From assembly GCA_023398105.1 (NCBI GenBank), contig JAEWST010000095.1, positions 1-29,202 of the forward strand: DNA of 29,202 nt. Reading direction: 5' to 3'. This document shows, one piece after another, positions 9,301 through 16,264 of the stretch. Both the position numbers and the translations under genes were made by a program. This DNA is from Bacillota bacterium (lineage in GTDB: Bacteria; Bacillota; Clostridia; Acetivibrionales; DSM-1351). Position 1 is the stretch's first letter; each line of letters opens with the position of its first letter. The notes beneath the pieces are model-generated. The model worked only from the letters and a program-made list of their open reading frames with translations. It was not told where the DNA came from and did not search any database.

Positions 9301-11477
9301 TTCGTGGAAATCAAGAGAATAGTCCTGCAAGTGCAGCTTTAGTTTGGAGCGAAAAAGAGCTCTGTTGGAAAATAGGGCTGGCTGGTGCACAAAAGTCCTT
9401 TAAAGTAGAAAATGACGGCATAGTTAACAGTCATACCTATAAGGTACAAGATACTTTAATCATTGATAGTGAAGGTATATTTTCTAATATTGGAACAGGA
9501 TATGGTATAGGTATAGTATATGGCTCTGATCGTTGGAAAATTGGTTCTAAGTCAAATCCTGGATTATGTGTTAAAGCAGACGGATTTGTAGGAATTGCGA
9601 ATAGTGATCCTAAGGTAGAACTTGATGTGACTGGAAATGCAAATATAAATGGATTTATGACAGTTCAAAAGGATGTATCTGTAACTGGAAACATAAATGT
9701 GACTGGAAAAGCTACTGTAAATGAAGATGCAACCGTGAAAAAAAATGTATCGGTGGAAGGCAGTGCAAGTGTCAAAAGTCTTACGATTGGCAATAATCTT
9801 ACATTTACATCAAATGGTATTGAAATAAACCGAGAATACAATCCTGATAGTTCTAATCCAAAGGCACCTGCAAAGATATTATGGGATGAAAAAACACAGT
9901 GTTGGAAATTTGGATCGGGGGAAAGTTTTGTTGAACTCTCAGTTACTGGTAAAGATGCTCAGAATTTTCCTTCTGAACTTTGGACAAAAGACAAATCTGC
10001 AGTTGCAATAGAGACCAATTCGACAGGATTTGTTGGAATAGGAGTAACACCAACTAAGAACTTGGATGTTAAAGGAGATGCAAAAGTCCGGGGAAATATA
10101 GAAGTTAAATCGCTAAATGCTGAAGAAAATATAATTAGTAATAAAGTGACAGCTACGGCATTTACATCCTTAAGATTTGGTAAAGAAAAACCAGCAATGT
10201 TGCAATGGGATGAATCGCTAAAGAAATGGCAGGCTGGAGAAGAAGGTAACCTTCATACCATAGTACTTGGAAACCATACTCATAGTGAACTAAGTAATGA
10301 AACCACTAATATTGCTATATTAGAAGATGGTCAGGTTAAAGTAGGTAAAAATGTTACCGTTAAAGCAGATGGGATAATTAATGCGAAAGGTGTTGAAGTA
10401 ACAGGAGATATAACGTTTGCTGAAACAATAAGCGGAAAAAATGCATCTATAACTGGGAAAACAACGTTAGGAACTACTACTATTAATATGCTGACTGTAA
10501 ATGGTGGACTTATGGTACACCGTGGAGTACTACCAAAATCACAAATAAGGTGGGTTGATGGTCAAGGTTGGCAGGCTGGTACTATGGGTGTTGCGAAAAC
10601 TGATACCACTGAGGAGATTAAGGAAGATTTTAAGAATATTTCATTAGAGGGTCATACACACCCTGAACTATCTGGAGTTTCTGATATATCCAACGCACTA
10701 AAAGTAAAAAATGGGAACATAGGAATTGGTGCAGAAGCTGATGCTACTAACAAATTATATGTAGCTGGTGATGCAAAAGTAAATGGAAAGTTAACTGCTA
10801 CAAATAGTGATATCAGTGGAACATTAACGGTAAAAAATATAACTGCAAGTGGAAATTTGGTTTTCTTAGCTGGAAAAACAACTTTAGGAACTACTACTAT
10901 CAATGAACTTACTGTAAATGGTGGACTTATTGTACACCGTGGAGTACTACCAAAATCACAGATTAAGTGGGTTGAAGGTCAAGGTTGGCAGGCTGGTACT
11001 ATGGGTGTTGAGAAAACTGATACCACTGAGGAGATTAAGGAAGATTTTAAGAATATTTCATTAGAGGGGCATACACACTCTGCTTTACAAAGCACTACTG
11101 ATCCTACAAAGGATGTTCTTATAGTTACTGCTGATGACGAGGAAATTGACAATATCGAAATCGGATCAGCTTCTAATAAAGCAAATTTAGATGTATCTGG
11201 TGATGCAAAAGTAAGTGGAAAGCTAACTACTACAAATGGTGATATCAGTGAAACATTAACTGTAAAAAATATAACTACAAGTGGAGATTTAGTATCCAAT
11301 GGAACCACAACTTTAGGAACTACTACTATCAGTACGCTGACTGTAAGCGATGGAATTGGTATAAAATCAGATGGTAATGTATACACACTTAAAATACAAT
11401 CTGATACAAAAAATGATACGTATAAGCTTGTATTAGACCTTGGTGAAGGTAAAACTAAAGAGATAGCCTTTGTATAA
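6354..11477 (+). CDS. Fibre C: 1707-residue multi-module fibre without S74 chaperone
   Basis: ATG at 6354 follows GGAGG at 6340-6344 and gives MSNETKRMNYFNGLLLKEED, aligned with fibre B. An injection-system-like N-terminus (YH...RLHN...WGIVEGLDI) leads into about ten copies of a module: GG(L/I).V.RG, a short linker, L.W.E...W..G, then YG..WE.L and a D..H.H element, followed by G(S/N).V.(I/V) beta repeats. At least six His-x-His pairs are seen (HKH, HHH, HSH, HKH, HTH, HTH). The last two modules are almost identical at DNA level with a 417-bp period. The C-terminus ends in a short beta segment (LVLDLGEGKTKEIAFV) and lacks the S74 chaperone of fibres A and B. It is the last gene before a strong terminator. 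A long spike or fibre is inferred. Confidence 0.85.
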   Translation: MSNETKRMNYFNGLLLKEEDLTLDQNYHIHHQRLHNGAFHEWGIVEGLDIEEVPKLASIIVKQGLAINKVIDPNTNMMIGQEIWISEEHGKEPIDLSGYEVGENIFISVKYKEDLVDIDSRKGGNVEIHKREIGEINHSNKIPENPQENIIIACVQLKDDSEGNKIVDTESIKYDYIVYENSQKVTIRTYAVTDGNMKEFGQIRIGNKDRINLPHIDGKIENNKDGLEINSPFANFTGKVTSDGLSTTGEAVVNGTLSVNANNKKALQVSSEGNVMIGTNAAVSGTLSATGGMIVTGGSTKIETPEVSFKGNMLNINSNADVIHDNSGVSVYRGKDDNDVLKPQAMLVWDEKESVWKAGTESRDKDSTTGTTETTETTGLYKLLYGSDWEAMKSGAIADTYHKHNVIYDPSGTNKCLEVNLESQVVIPKSVIVTGSVKTGSGIETANKTIEGVDEPVSRLFWNREPTEAAEIGQWQITDNAGKTYDLAYGSDWKDLSKHNNADLLHHHAVMCAKDGNVTLNTNEAGNIEVSNDLTVKKNLIVDGNINIKGEGLQSIKMEQVVTEKTIIVNKPEDGKELAAEGGLEVFRGDGLENAKLIWDEGSKKWKLGTGDVLTELPSGDKWERLTGGGVADNLHSHRALYSEDGVSVISIDRNKNVKIDGNISASNGLSVANDAQIKGALTVDGSVILNGDITVIGKETIIDKEIVKVNNSSILVNQYKSQSTPIENEGGLEVYRGGNVPNARLVWNEIEKLWKIGIGEDLKTFPCGEVWDTLTENYLADGMHKHSILYDTKGYSAISINQNGNVDINNDAYVNGALLVDGALKVNGKLIVDGVTEYVNKNTITTNESIISLNNNTDIITDKGGIEISRGDKPKARFIWDENSKVWKVGIGENLREINPVQLYNDRGDTLALSVRTSGNVDVAHDLLVGQDLTIMGALDVRGPLTRIDSSNIEILSNNITLNRFDEGTLAEYSEDSGITVFRGNQENSPASAALVWSEKELCWKIGLAGAQKSFKVENDGIVNSHTYKVQDTLIIDSEGIFSNIGTGYGIGIVYGSDRWKIGSKSNPGLCVKADGFVGIANSDPKVELDVTGNANINGFMTVQKDVSVTGNINVTGKATVNEDATVKKNVSVEGSASVKSLTIGNNLTFTSNGIEINREYNPDSSNPKAPAKILWDEKTQCWKFGSGESFVELSVTGKDAQNFPSELWTKDKSAVAIETNSTGFVGIGVTPTKNLDVKGDAKVRGNIEVKSLNAEENIISNKVTATAFTSLRFGKEKPAMLQWDESLKKWQAGEEGNLHTIVLGNHTHSELSNETTNIAILEDGQVKVGKNVTVKADGIINAKGVEVTGDITFAETISGKNASITGKTTLGTTTINMLTVNGGLMVHRGVLPKSQIRWVDGQGWQAGTMGVAKTDTTEEIKEDFKNISLEGHTHPELSGVSDISNALKVKNGNIGIGAEADATNKLYVAGDAKVNGKLTATNSDISGTLTVKNITASGNLVFLAGKTTLGTTTINELTVNGGLIVHRGVLPKSQIKWVEGQGWQAGTMGVEKTDTTEEIKEDFKNISLEGHTHSALQSTTDPTKDVLIVTADDEEIDNIEIGSASNKANLDVSGDAKVSGKLTTTNGDISETLTVKNITTSGDLVSNGTTTLGTTTISTLTVSDGIGIKSDGNVYTLKIQSDTKNDTYKLVLDLGEGKTKEIAFV
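10461..11345 (+). repeat. Recent tandem duplication inside fibre C (two copies plus a partial third)
   Basis: The stretch starting ACAACNTTAGGAACTACTAC occurs at 10461, 10878 and 11307. Copies one and two (period 417 bp) agree nearly base for base over their first ~200 bases, covering the VHRGVLPKSQI segment and the histidine motif GHTH, and diverge afterwards. The third copy (period 429) keeps only about 40 bases. Confidence 0.85.
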
Positions 11478-11526
11478 TAGTATAATATAACAAGTCAATA
11501 CTTAAACCCGAAAGTACAATATAAAT

Positions 11527-11573
11527 GTGTAAGCCACCGATAATAATCTGTTTTGGTGGCTTGCACTTTTGTT
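11527..11573 (+). terminator. Terminator after fibre C
   Basis: GTGTAAGCCACC (11527-11538) pairs with GGTGGCTTGCAC (11555-11566) with one G-T pair and is followed by TTTTGTTG. It lies 50 bp after the fibre C stop and closes the fibre array. Confidence 0.85.
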
Positions 11574-11891
11574 GTATATATTTGGGGTATATGTCTAGTA
11601 TTCCAGTAAAGTAAAAGTATAGTTTAATAAAGGCGATACAATTTTGATGCTTCTTGACAATAAGTTTATTGGTTTGAAATAATATATACGAAATTTTTCA
11701 AACATTCTATAATAGAAGTATTATTGACGTTTAAAAACAATTTAAAGTTAACGATTAGCACAACTCATTCATAGATTTTTGGAAAGTTGCTTTTAAAAGA
11801 TACATCATGTGTTAACCTGTAAAAGCAGGGTATATTAAATGTTATAATTATTTTATTGAGCTGAATGTTGAGAGAAATTAAAAATTAGAAT

Positions 11892-11921
11892 GGGAGGTAC
11901 TGAGCCATGCCATTTCTGTAA
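11892..11921 (+). promoter_or_regulatory. Strong ribosome binding site and minimal leader ORF (Met-Pro-Phe-Leu-stop)
   Basis: GGGAGG at 11892-11897 sits nine bases before an ATG at 11907 that runs ATG CCA TTT CTG TAA, in the same frame as the transporter gene beginning at 11955. A second in-frame stop (TGA, 11949-11951) follows. The transporter's own start has a much weaker ribosome site, so translation may be coupled to or throttled by this leader. It could also be a remnant of a former start. Confidence 0.4.
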
Positions 11922-11954
11922 GGGAAGTACATTTTTTTGATGTTCTTGTGAGAA

Positions 11955-12731
11955 ATGTTAGGCATGGACATATTTATGGAGATTAAAGAAGTTGCAGAAA
12001 TTGCTACAGCCGCAGGAGAAATACTATTGCGTAATGGAGCTGAAGCATATCGTGTTGAAGAGACAATAAAAAAGATATGCAATTCCTATGGATATGAGGG
12101 TGAATGTATTTCTAATTCAACAGGCATTTTTATCTCTGTTATTACTCCTGATGGGCAAATGGTTACTTCAGTAAAGAGAATAAAGCAAAGAGATGTTGAT
12201 CTTTATAGAATTGAGAGGATTAACTCTTTTTCTAGGGACTTGATAAATAATCCCTTATCCTATGAAGACGCAACAAAAGTATTGAAGGAAATATATAATG
12301 CACCTAACTTTTCACTGGGTGTGAGGTTATTAGCTGCAAGTATGACAGCATTTGTCTATACACTTTTTTTTAATGGAACTGTATTAGATGCTGTGGTTTC
12401 AGCCATTATTAGCATTGGAGTATACTATGCCCTTGACAAGCTATCAAAAGATGGAATGTTTCAATTTTTAGCATATTATCTTTCTGGTCTTATAATAGGA
12501 GTAGCAAGTTTAGTTTTACAATTATTGATACCTGAAATCAATAAGGACAATGTTATTACTGGGTCAATCATAGTACTTCTTCCTGGAGTAGCATTTACAA
12601 ATGGTATTAAGGACATACTTTATGGGGATTATGTTTCTGGATCTGCTAAACTGAGTGAGGCAATTCTTATTATTGTTGCAATGGGTGTCGGAATTGCAAC
12701 GGCACTATCACTATTAATGAAATGGATTTGA
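11955..12731 (+). CDS. ThrE/YjjP-type exporter subunit (DUF1212), 258 residues
   Basis: The N-terminal ~110 residues are soluble and contain the family's typical AGEILLRNGAEAYRVEETI segment; the remaining ~150 hold about five hydrophobic helices (residues ~110-258). This is the YjjP-like half of the threonine/serine exporter family; in Escherichia coli YjjP/YjjB is linked to succinate export, so the substrate here is open. Three in-frame ATGs (11955, 11964, 11976) are possible starts and none has a good ribosome site. The partner YjjB-like half lies immediately downstream. Confidence 0.85.
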   Translation: MLGMDIFMEIKEVAEIATAAGEILLRNGAEAYRVEETIKKICNSYGYEGECISNSTGIFISVITPDGQMVTSVKRIKQRDVDLYRIERINSFSRDLINNPLSYEDATKVLKEIYNAPNFSLGVRLLAASMTAFVYTLFFNGTVLDAVVSAIISIGVYYALDKLSKDGMFQFLAYYLSGLIIGVASLVLQLLIPEINKDNVITGSIIVLLPGVAFTNGIKDILYGDYVSGSAKLSEAILIIVAMGVGIATALSLLMKWI

Positions 12732-12740
12732 AAGGATAAA

Positions 12741-12780
12741 AGCAACTATTTCGGCAACAAACCATTGATAAGTTTGAATA
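12741..12780 (+). repeat. Family B repeat fragment inside the transporter operon
   Basis: The stretch running AGCAACTATTTCGGCAA, then CCATTGATAAGTTTGAA, nearly matches the 5' half of the copy at 22927 and the reverse complement of the copy at 28774-28840. It lies between the YjjP-like stop and the YjjB-like start and overlaps a possible upstream TTG start of the latter. Confidence 0.7.
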
Positions 12781-12800
12781 TAGATGGGTTTTTGTGCGAA

Positions 12801-13259
12801 ATGTTGGGAATGGGCATAATAATGGTAATTAAAATAATATTAGCGTTTTTTGGAAGTATATTTCCAGCAATACTTTTTAATATAGATAGGCGAAAAATAA
12901 TTCTGGCTGGATTATGCGGAGCTATTGGATGGACTGTTTATCAATTTTTGTTTTATTTTACCCAAAGTCCGATTATAGCTTCATTTTTTGGAGCAATTGC
13001 TATAGGAGTTTACAGTGAGTCCTTAGCTAGAATAATAAAAACTCCTGCATTTGGTTTCTTGATACCTGGCATTTTTCCTCTTGTACCTGGCTTTAAGGCG
13101 TATACCACACTAAGACATATTGTAGAAAATAATTTATCTGAAGCTCTCGATAAAGGAATACTAACTCTAGCTGTTGCAGGTAGCATTGGAGTTGGTATAA
13201 TGTTTTCAACAGCAATGTTCAAGCTGATATTTAAAGGTAAGAGGGTAAAATCAATATAA
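12801..13259 (+). CDS. YjjB-type exporter subunit (DUF3815/ThrE_2), 152 residues
   Basis: A small integral membrane protein with four to five hydrophobic helices and the family-typical segment PGIFPLVPGFKAYTTLRHIVENN. It is the membrane partner of the upstream YjjP-like subunit. An in-frame TTG at 12765 would extend it by 12 residues, but those fall in a family B repeat, so ATG 12801 or the later ATGs (12810, 12822) are preferred. Its first residues, MLGMGIIMVIK, mirror MLGMDIFMEIK of the upstream gene, and the DNA around both starts is similar. Confidence 0.8.
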   Translation: MLGMGIIMVIKIILAFFGSIFPAILFNIDRRKIILAGLCGAIGWTVYQFLFYFTQSPIIASFFGAIAIGVYSESLARIIKTPAFGFLIPGIFPLVPGFKAYTTLRHIVENNLSEALDKGILTLAVAGSIGVGIMFSTAMFKLIFKGKRVKSI

Positions 13260-13270
13260 ATACTATATCA

Positions 13271-13330
13271 CGACCTTCCATTTATAAGTTTAAGCACCGA
13301 TAGACTTTTTATCTAGGAAAGTTGAGTAAA
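13271..13330 (+). repeat. Family B repeat, full copy
   Basis: This contains TTCCATTTATAAGTTTAAGC, then ACCGATAGACTTTTTATCTA, and ends GGAAAGTTGAGTAAATA. It matches the copies at 22722-22782 (reverse) and 22927-22998 (forward). It lies 12 bp after the YjjB-like stop. Confidence 0.7.
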
Positions 13331-13351
13331 TAATAAGAGTATATTTATAAG

Positions 13352-13383
13352 AATAAAAAGCAGGGATTCTTTCGAATCCCTGC
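13352..13383 (-). terminator. Hairpin with T-run on the minus strand
   Basis: GCAGGGATTC (13360-13369), loop TTTC, GAATCCCTGC (13374-13383): a perfect 10-bp stem. On the minus strand it is followed by TTTTTATTC, a good intrinsic terminator for leftward transcription; on the plus strand the tail is CCTTAAA, so rightward termination of the yjjPB-like operon would be weaker. Confidence 0.7.
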
Positions 13384-13583
13384 CCTTAAATAGCTATGAT
13401 TTAACAATTTTAATTTTAGAAACAATTTTTGTTCAACAATTCTCTAACAATAGTTTCCAATTACTGCCCTAATCAACTGTGGCCACCCATTTGGGGCGAA
13501 AACAGTCCTTCGGACATTAATTAGACACAAGAAGTTATCCATTACGGGTATGCGAGAAAAATAGTTTGAATTAATCAAAATTA

Positions 13584-13733
13584 TCATCTCCCAAAACTCG
13601 ATATTTTACATCCTTGCCTGCGTCCTATAATGTCAAAATTCATCCCATTTCTAGGATATCCAATAACATCACACAGTTTTGCAAAACTATAATATTCGAG
13701 AAATAGAGTTGTCCAATGGAACCATCCCCCCAA
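13584..13733 (-). pseudogene. Possible gene remnant, 49 codons, unrecognised
   Basis: Reading from a TTG at 13733, this frame gives a protein-like sequence rich in aromatics (LGGWFHWTTLFLEYYS, then DVIGYPRNGMNFDIIGR) ending at TGA. There is no good ribosome binding site. Other frames nearby are broken, so it looks like a decayed fragment rather than an intact gene. I do not recognise the family. The rest of 13385-13830 shows nothing I can name. Confidence 0.25.
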
Positions 13734-13836
13734 CTATTATCATTAAACCTTAGCTATTGGACACATTTCTGTATCCAGTAAATATTATGGTCATATTTCA
13801 AATTTAATATACATGAAAATAAAATTTTTTTTAAAA

Positions 13837-13968
13837 TTAGTCATCAACTTTAGCATTGTTTTTATTATTGAACTGTGAGTTGGTTTTGCCATTAGTTAAA
13901 TTTTTTTCAGACTTGTTCTGAGAATTAGATTTTGACGATATCTTGTGTCCTTTACTTCCCTTTGCCAT
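13837..13968 (-). CDS. 43-residue KNSQ-rich basic small protein (paralogue of the one at 17019)
   Basis: ATG at 13968 is preceded by GAGGAGTTAATTTAT, an excellent ribosome binding site. The product is low-complexity, hydrophilic and Lys/Asn/Ser/Gln-rich: it starts MAKGSKGHK, contains SNSQNKSEK, and ends NNAKVDD. There is no hydrophobic stretch, so it is neither membrane nor secreted. A second gene at 17019-17147 shares the ribosome site context, length, strand and the (S/P)NSQNK(S/A)E core. Such composition recalls minor small acid-soluble spore proteins, but I cannot assign a family. An 11-bp inverted repeat (13991-14038) lies just upstream. Confidence 0.65.
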   Translation of the reverse strand: MAKGSKGHKISSKSNSQNKSEKNLTNGKTNSQFNNKNNAKVDD

Positions 13969-13990
13969 ATAAATTAACTCCTCTCTTAAT

Positions 13991-14038
13991 AATTCCATGT
14001 CTATGCTTTTAAATAATAATATTGAAGGACATGGAATT
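13991..14038 (-). promoter_or_regulatory. 11-bp perfect inverted repeat upstream of the small gene
   Basis: AATTCCATGTC (13991-14001) and GACATGGAATT (14028-14038) are perfect complements separated by 26 bp. The repeat lies 23 bp upstream of the small minus-strand gene's start, so it could be an operator, a leader hairpin or the footprint of a small element. Confidence 0.5.
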
Positions 14039-14190
14039 TGAAATTGTGAAAAATATGAACTGCGTAAACTTATAATTTGCTTATTAATTATTTTTATACA
14101 GAAAGTATAAGTTGTTATTCAGCCGCTTAATATTAATAGCAAGTTCTGTGCTATATTGTATTGCCTATAGCTGAAGATGAATAGCTCCAA

Positions 14191-14213
14191 ATATACAGAT
14201 TTAATCTGTATAT
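14191..14213. other. Perfect 10-bp hairpin in intergenic DNA
   Basis: ATATACAGAT, loop TTA, ATCTGTATAT. No T-run follows on either strand. The surrounding stretch 14039-14330 contains no open frame I would call a gene. Confidence 0.4.
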
Positions 14214-14330
14214 TGATATGATTTCACTTGACTAACTCTAGCATCTGGATATAGTATTTATGTAATAATTTGAAATTAATTATTAACTTGGTTTTTTTGA
14301 TGTATTAAAATAAATTCACATTAATAAATA

Positions 14331-14369
14331 TTATAACGAGGCAAAAAATGTCCCCCACTTCTATAAGTG
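14331..14369 (+). repeat. Family A element, truncated copy A1
   Basis: TTATAACGAGGCAAAAAATG followed by TCCCCCACTTCTATAAGTG: the 5' terminal repeat and first hairpin of family A. The rest of the element is absent. Confidence 0.85.
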
Positions 14370-14445
14370 AACATAACCACAAAGCATAGTAAGAGCAATA
14401 AAAGAGAATAATTTGTATGAGTTTAATTACTAAAACGATAGTATA

Positions 14446-14480
14446 GACTTTAAGCGGTATATTCAACTGCGAAAGTTGAG
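14446..14480 (+). repeat. Family C repeat (half copy) upstream of the cation transporter
   Basis: AGACTTTAAGCGGTATATTC, then AACTGCGAAAGTTGAG, nearly identical to the right half of the copy at 20815-20869. It lies 28 bp before the transporter start and may overlap its promoter. Confidence 0.7.
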
Positions 14481-14507
14481 TTAATAAAATTAAAAGAGAA
14501 AGTAGGG

Positions 14508-15716
14508 TTGAGTTTGACTAATGTATTGATACGATTTTTTATTAAGGGCTATGAAAATATAGATAATCCTCAAGTAAGAGAGAATTACGGTAAATTTGCA
14601 AGCATTGTAGGTATTGCAACTAATTTATTGCTTTTTATTATTAAGATAATAGCTGGATTGCTTTTCAACAGCATATCAATTGTAGCGGATGCTGTAAACA
14701 ATCTTTCAGATTCAGCTTCATCTGTAGTAACACTGGTTGGTTTTAAAATTTCTGGAAAGCCTGCAGATGAAAAGCACCCATATGGACATGCACGAATGGA
14801 ATATATTTCTGGATTGATTGTATCCTTTATTATCATATTTTTAGGTTTACAGCTTATAATAAGCTCTGTTGACAAAATTAAAGATCCCCTAACGGCGGAA
14901 TTCAGTTTACTATCAGTAGCTATACTCATTATTGCTATTTTAATAAAACTTTGGCAGTGTGTTTTTTATCGTAATATGGGCAAAAAAATTAATTCAATGA
15001 CACTACTAGCAACATCAGTTGACAGTCGAAATGATATTCTTTCAACATCGGCTGTTTTAACAGCAGCAATAATAACACGCTTGACTGGTTTCAATCTAGA
15101 TGGATATATGGGGGCTATAGTAGCAATTCTAATTATAATAAGCGGTATTAAGCTGGTTTCAGATACCATTAGCCCATTGTTAGGTATGGCACCAAAAAAA
15201 GAACTGGTGGATAAAATATACAAAAAGGTTTTGAGCTATGACAATATTATTGGACTGCACGATTTGACAGTACACAGTTATGGTGAGTATAAATGTTTTG
15301 CATCTGTACATTGTGAAGTATCGGCTGAGCAGGATATTATGGTTAGCCACGATATTATCGACAATATTGAACGTGACTTTTTAGAAGATGAAGGTATTCA
15401 CATGGTAATTCATCTTGATCCAATAGTAACAAATAATGTAAAAACTAATGAAATTAAAGACTTGGTAAAAGAAATTGTTAAAGAAATATCACCAGAAATT
15501 AGTATTCATGATTTTCGGGTAGTATGGGGAATTAGTCACTCAAACTTAATTTTTGACATTGTAGCTCCATATAATTCAAGATTAAATGATGAAGAATTAA
15601 AGAAGCTTATTTCAGGTAAAATTCAGGATATAGATGAAACTTACCGCTCCATAATAATGGTAGATCATAGTTATGTGCCAGAGAATGATATTGATGATAA
15701 AGGGGTAAAGCAATAA
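14508..15716 (+). CDS. Cation diffusion facilitator, predicted Mn2+ type, 402 residues
   Basis: Six predicted membrane helices (roughly residues 25-215) and a cytoplasmic tail. Helix 2 carries VADAVNNLSDS, an N-x-x-x-D pair, and helix 5 carries SVDSRNDIL, a D-x-x-x-D pair. This Asn-Asp-Asp-Asp set is the pattern known from Mn-exporting CDFs such as pneumococcal MntE, as opposed to the His-containing zinc set. The HPYGHARMEYISG loop is typical of the family. After the usual dimerisation domain (~215-290) a further ~100 residues look like a second, related domain. The start is TTG at 14508 or 14514; AGTAGGG just upstream fits 14514 better. Metal choice is inferred from motifs. Confidence 0.85.
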   Translation: MSLTNVLIRFFIKGYENIDNPQVRENYGKFASIVGIATNLLLFIIKIIAGLLFNSISIVADAVNNLSDSASSVVTLVGFKISGKPADEKHPYGHARMEYISGLIVSFIIIFLGLQLIISSVDKIKDPLTAEFSLLSVAILIIAILIKLWQCVFYRNMGKKINSMTLLATSVDSRNDILSTSAVLTAAIITRLTGFNLDGYMGAIVAILIIISGIKLVSDTISPLLGMAPKKELVDKIYKKVLSYDNIIGLHDLTVHSYGEYKCFASVHCEVSAEQDIMVSHDIIDNIERDFLEDEGIHMVIHLDPIVTNNVKTNEIKDLVKEIVKEISPEISIHDFRVVWGISHSNLIFDIVAPYNSRLNDEELKKLISGKIQDIDETYRSIIMVDHSYVPENDIDDKGVKQ

Positions 15717-15925
15717 AAAAGTAACTATTTAGCCACTTATATTGTGTATTTAGGGTTTAGATAAAGTACATATATCATCAAAAAAATTACAAGCTATATT
15801 TTGTGAAATTAAATTATTTTTAGAAAAAAGTCATTATATTGTTTAGATAAATATGCTCTGTGCTATATATTGTATAGTCCTTTTTAACAAGAAAAAATTT
15901 CTATTGACAAATTTTAAAAAAAGTA
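15717..15925. other. Gene-free stretch
   Basis: AT-rich DNA with no ORF, terminator or repeat that I can support. One fragment (CTCTGTGCTATATATTGTAT near 15854) resembles TTCTGTGCTATATTGTATTG near 14144. Confidence 0.5.
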
Positions 15926-15954
15926 TTGCAAATTTTGTCGAAATGGTGTATAGT
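15926..15954 (+). promoter_or_regulatory. Sigma-A-type promoter for the riboswitch transcript
   Basis: TTGCAA (15926-15931), a 17-bp spacer, and TATAGT (15949-15954). It lies about 50 bp upstream of the c-di-GMP aptamer. Confidence 0.65.
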
Positions 15955-16004
15955 ATAAATAGTTAAAAGAAGTAGTATTTGTAAAACAAAATATAATATA
16001 TGAA

Positions 16005-16082
16005 AAGGTAAACTTACTGAAAAGTAAGGACACAAAGCCATGAGTCTAAAGTGTGAATGCACCATGATCGTCAGGTTGCCAA
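16005..16082 (+). ncRNA. Class I cyclic di-GMP riboswitch (GEMM-I) aptamer
   Basis: The order of conserved pieces matches the GEMM-I consensus: GGTAAAC (16007-16013), a short stem capped by a GAAA-type loop (CTTAC TGAAAA GTAAG), GGACACAAAGCCATG, GTCTAAAG, then a second arm closing with CAGGTTGCC at 16080. Outer pairing GGUAA/UUGCC forms P1. This known RNA class binds the bacterial second messenger c-di-GMP in the transcript leader. The adjacent downstream gene is a hexapeptide acyltransferase. Confidence 0.92.
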
Positions 16083-16108
16083 AATATAAAACGTATATAC
16101 GTTTATTT

Positions 16109-16138
16109 AGCTGTGGCAACTTTGTGTCACAGCTTTTG
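16109..16138 (+). terminator. Riboswitch expression platform: intrinsic terminator
   Basis: AGCTGTGGCA (16109-16118) pairs with TGTCACAGCT (16125-16134) with a single mismatch or wobble, followed by TTTGCT. The aptamer's GTTGCC (16075-16080) is perfectly complementary to GGCAAC (16115-16120) in this stem. Terminator and anti-terminator are therefore mutually exclusive, and ligand-stabilised P1 should favour termination. Confidence 0.8.
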
Positions 16139-16264
16139 CTATTTGAGTTTATCCTTATAAAAAGTTCTTTACATAAATTTAACTAAAACTGCATAGAGAC
16201 TTAGTATTAAAGACGTATAGTAAGTTTATAGTTATTTATTTAGTGTGGTTGGAGGTGGATTTAA

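Noticed and set aside
1..11477. Calling the fibre array a prophage
   Set aside because: No capsid, terminase, portal, lysis or tail-tube genes are visible; the left context is missing, so prophage, tailocin and extracellular injection system cannot be separated.
15901..16119. 72-codon minus-strand ORF over the riboswitch
   Set aside because: It is antisense to a clear c-di-GMP-I aptamer and has no ribosome site.
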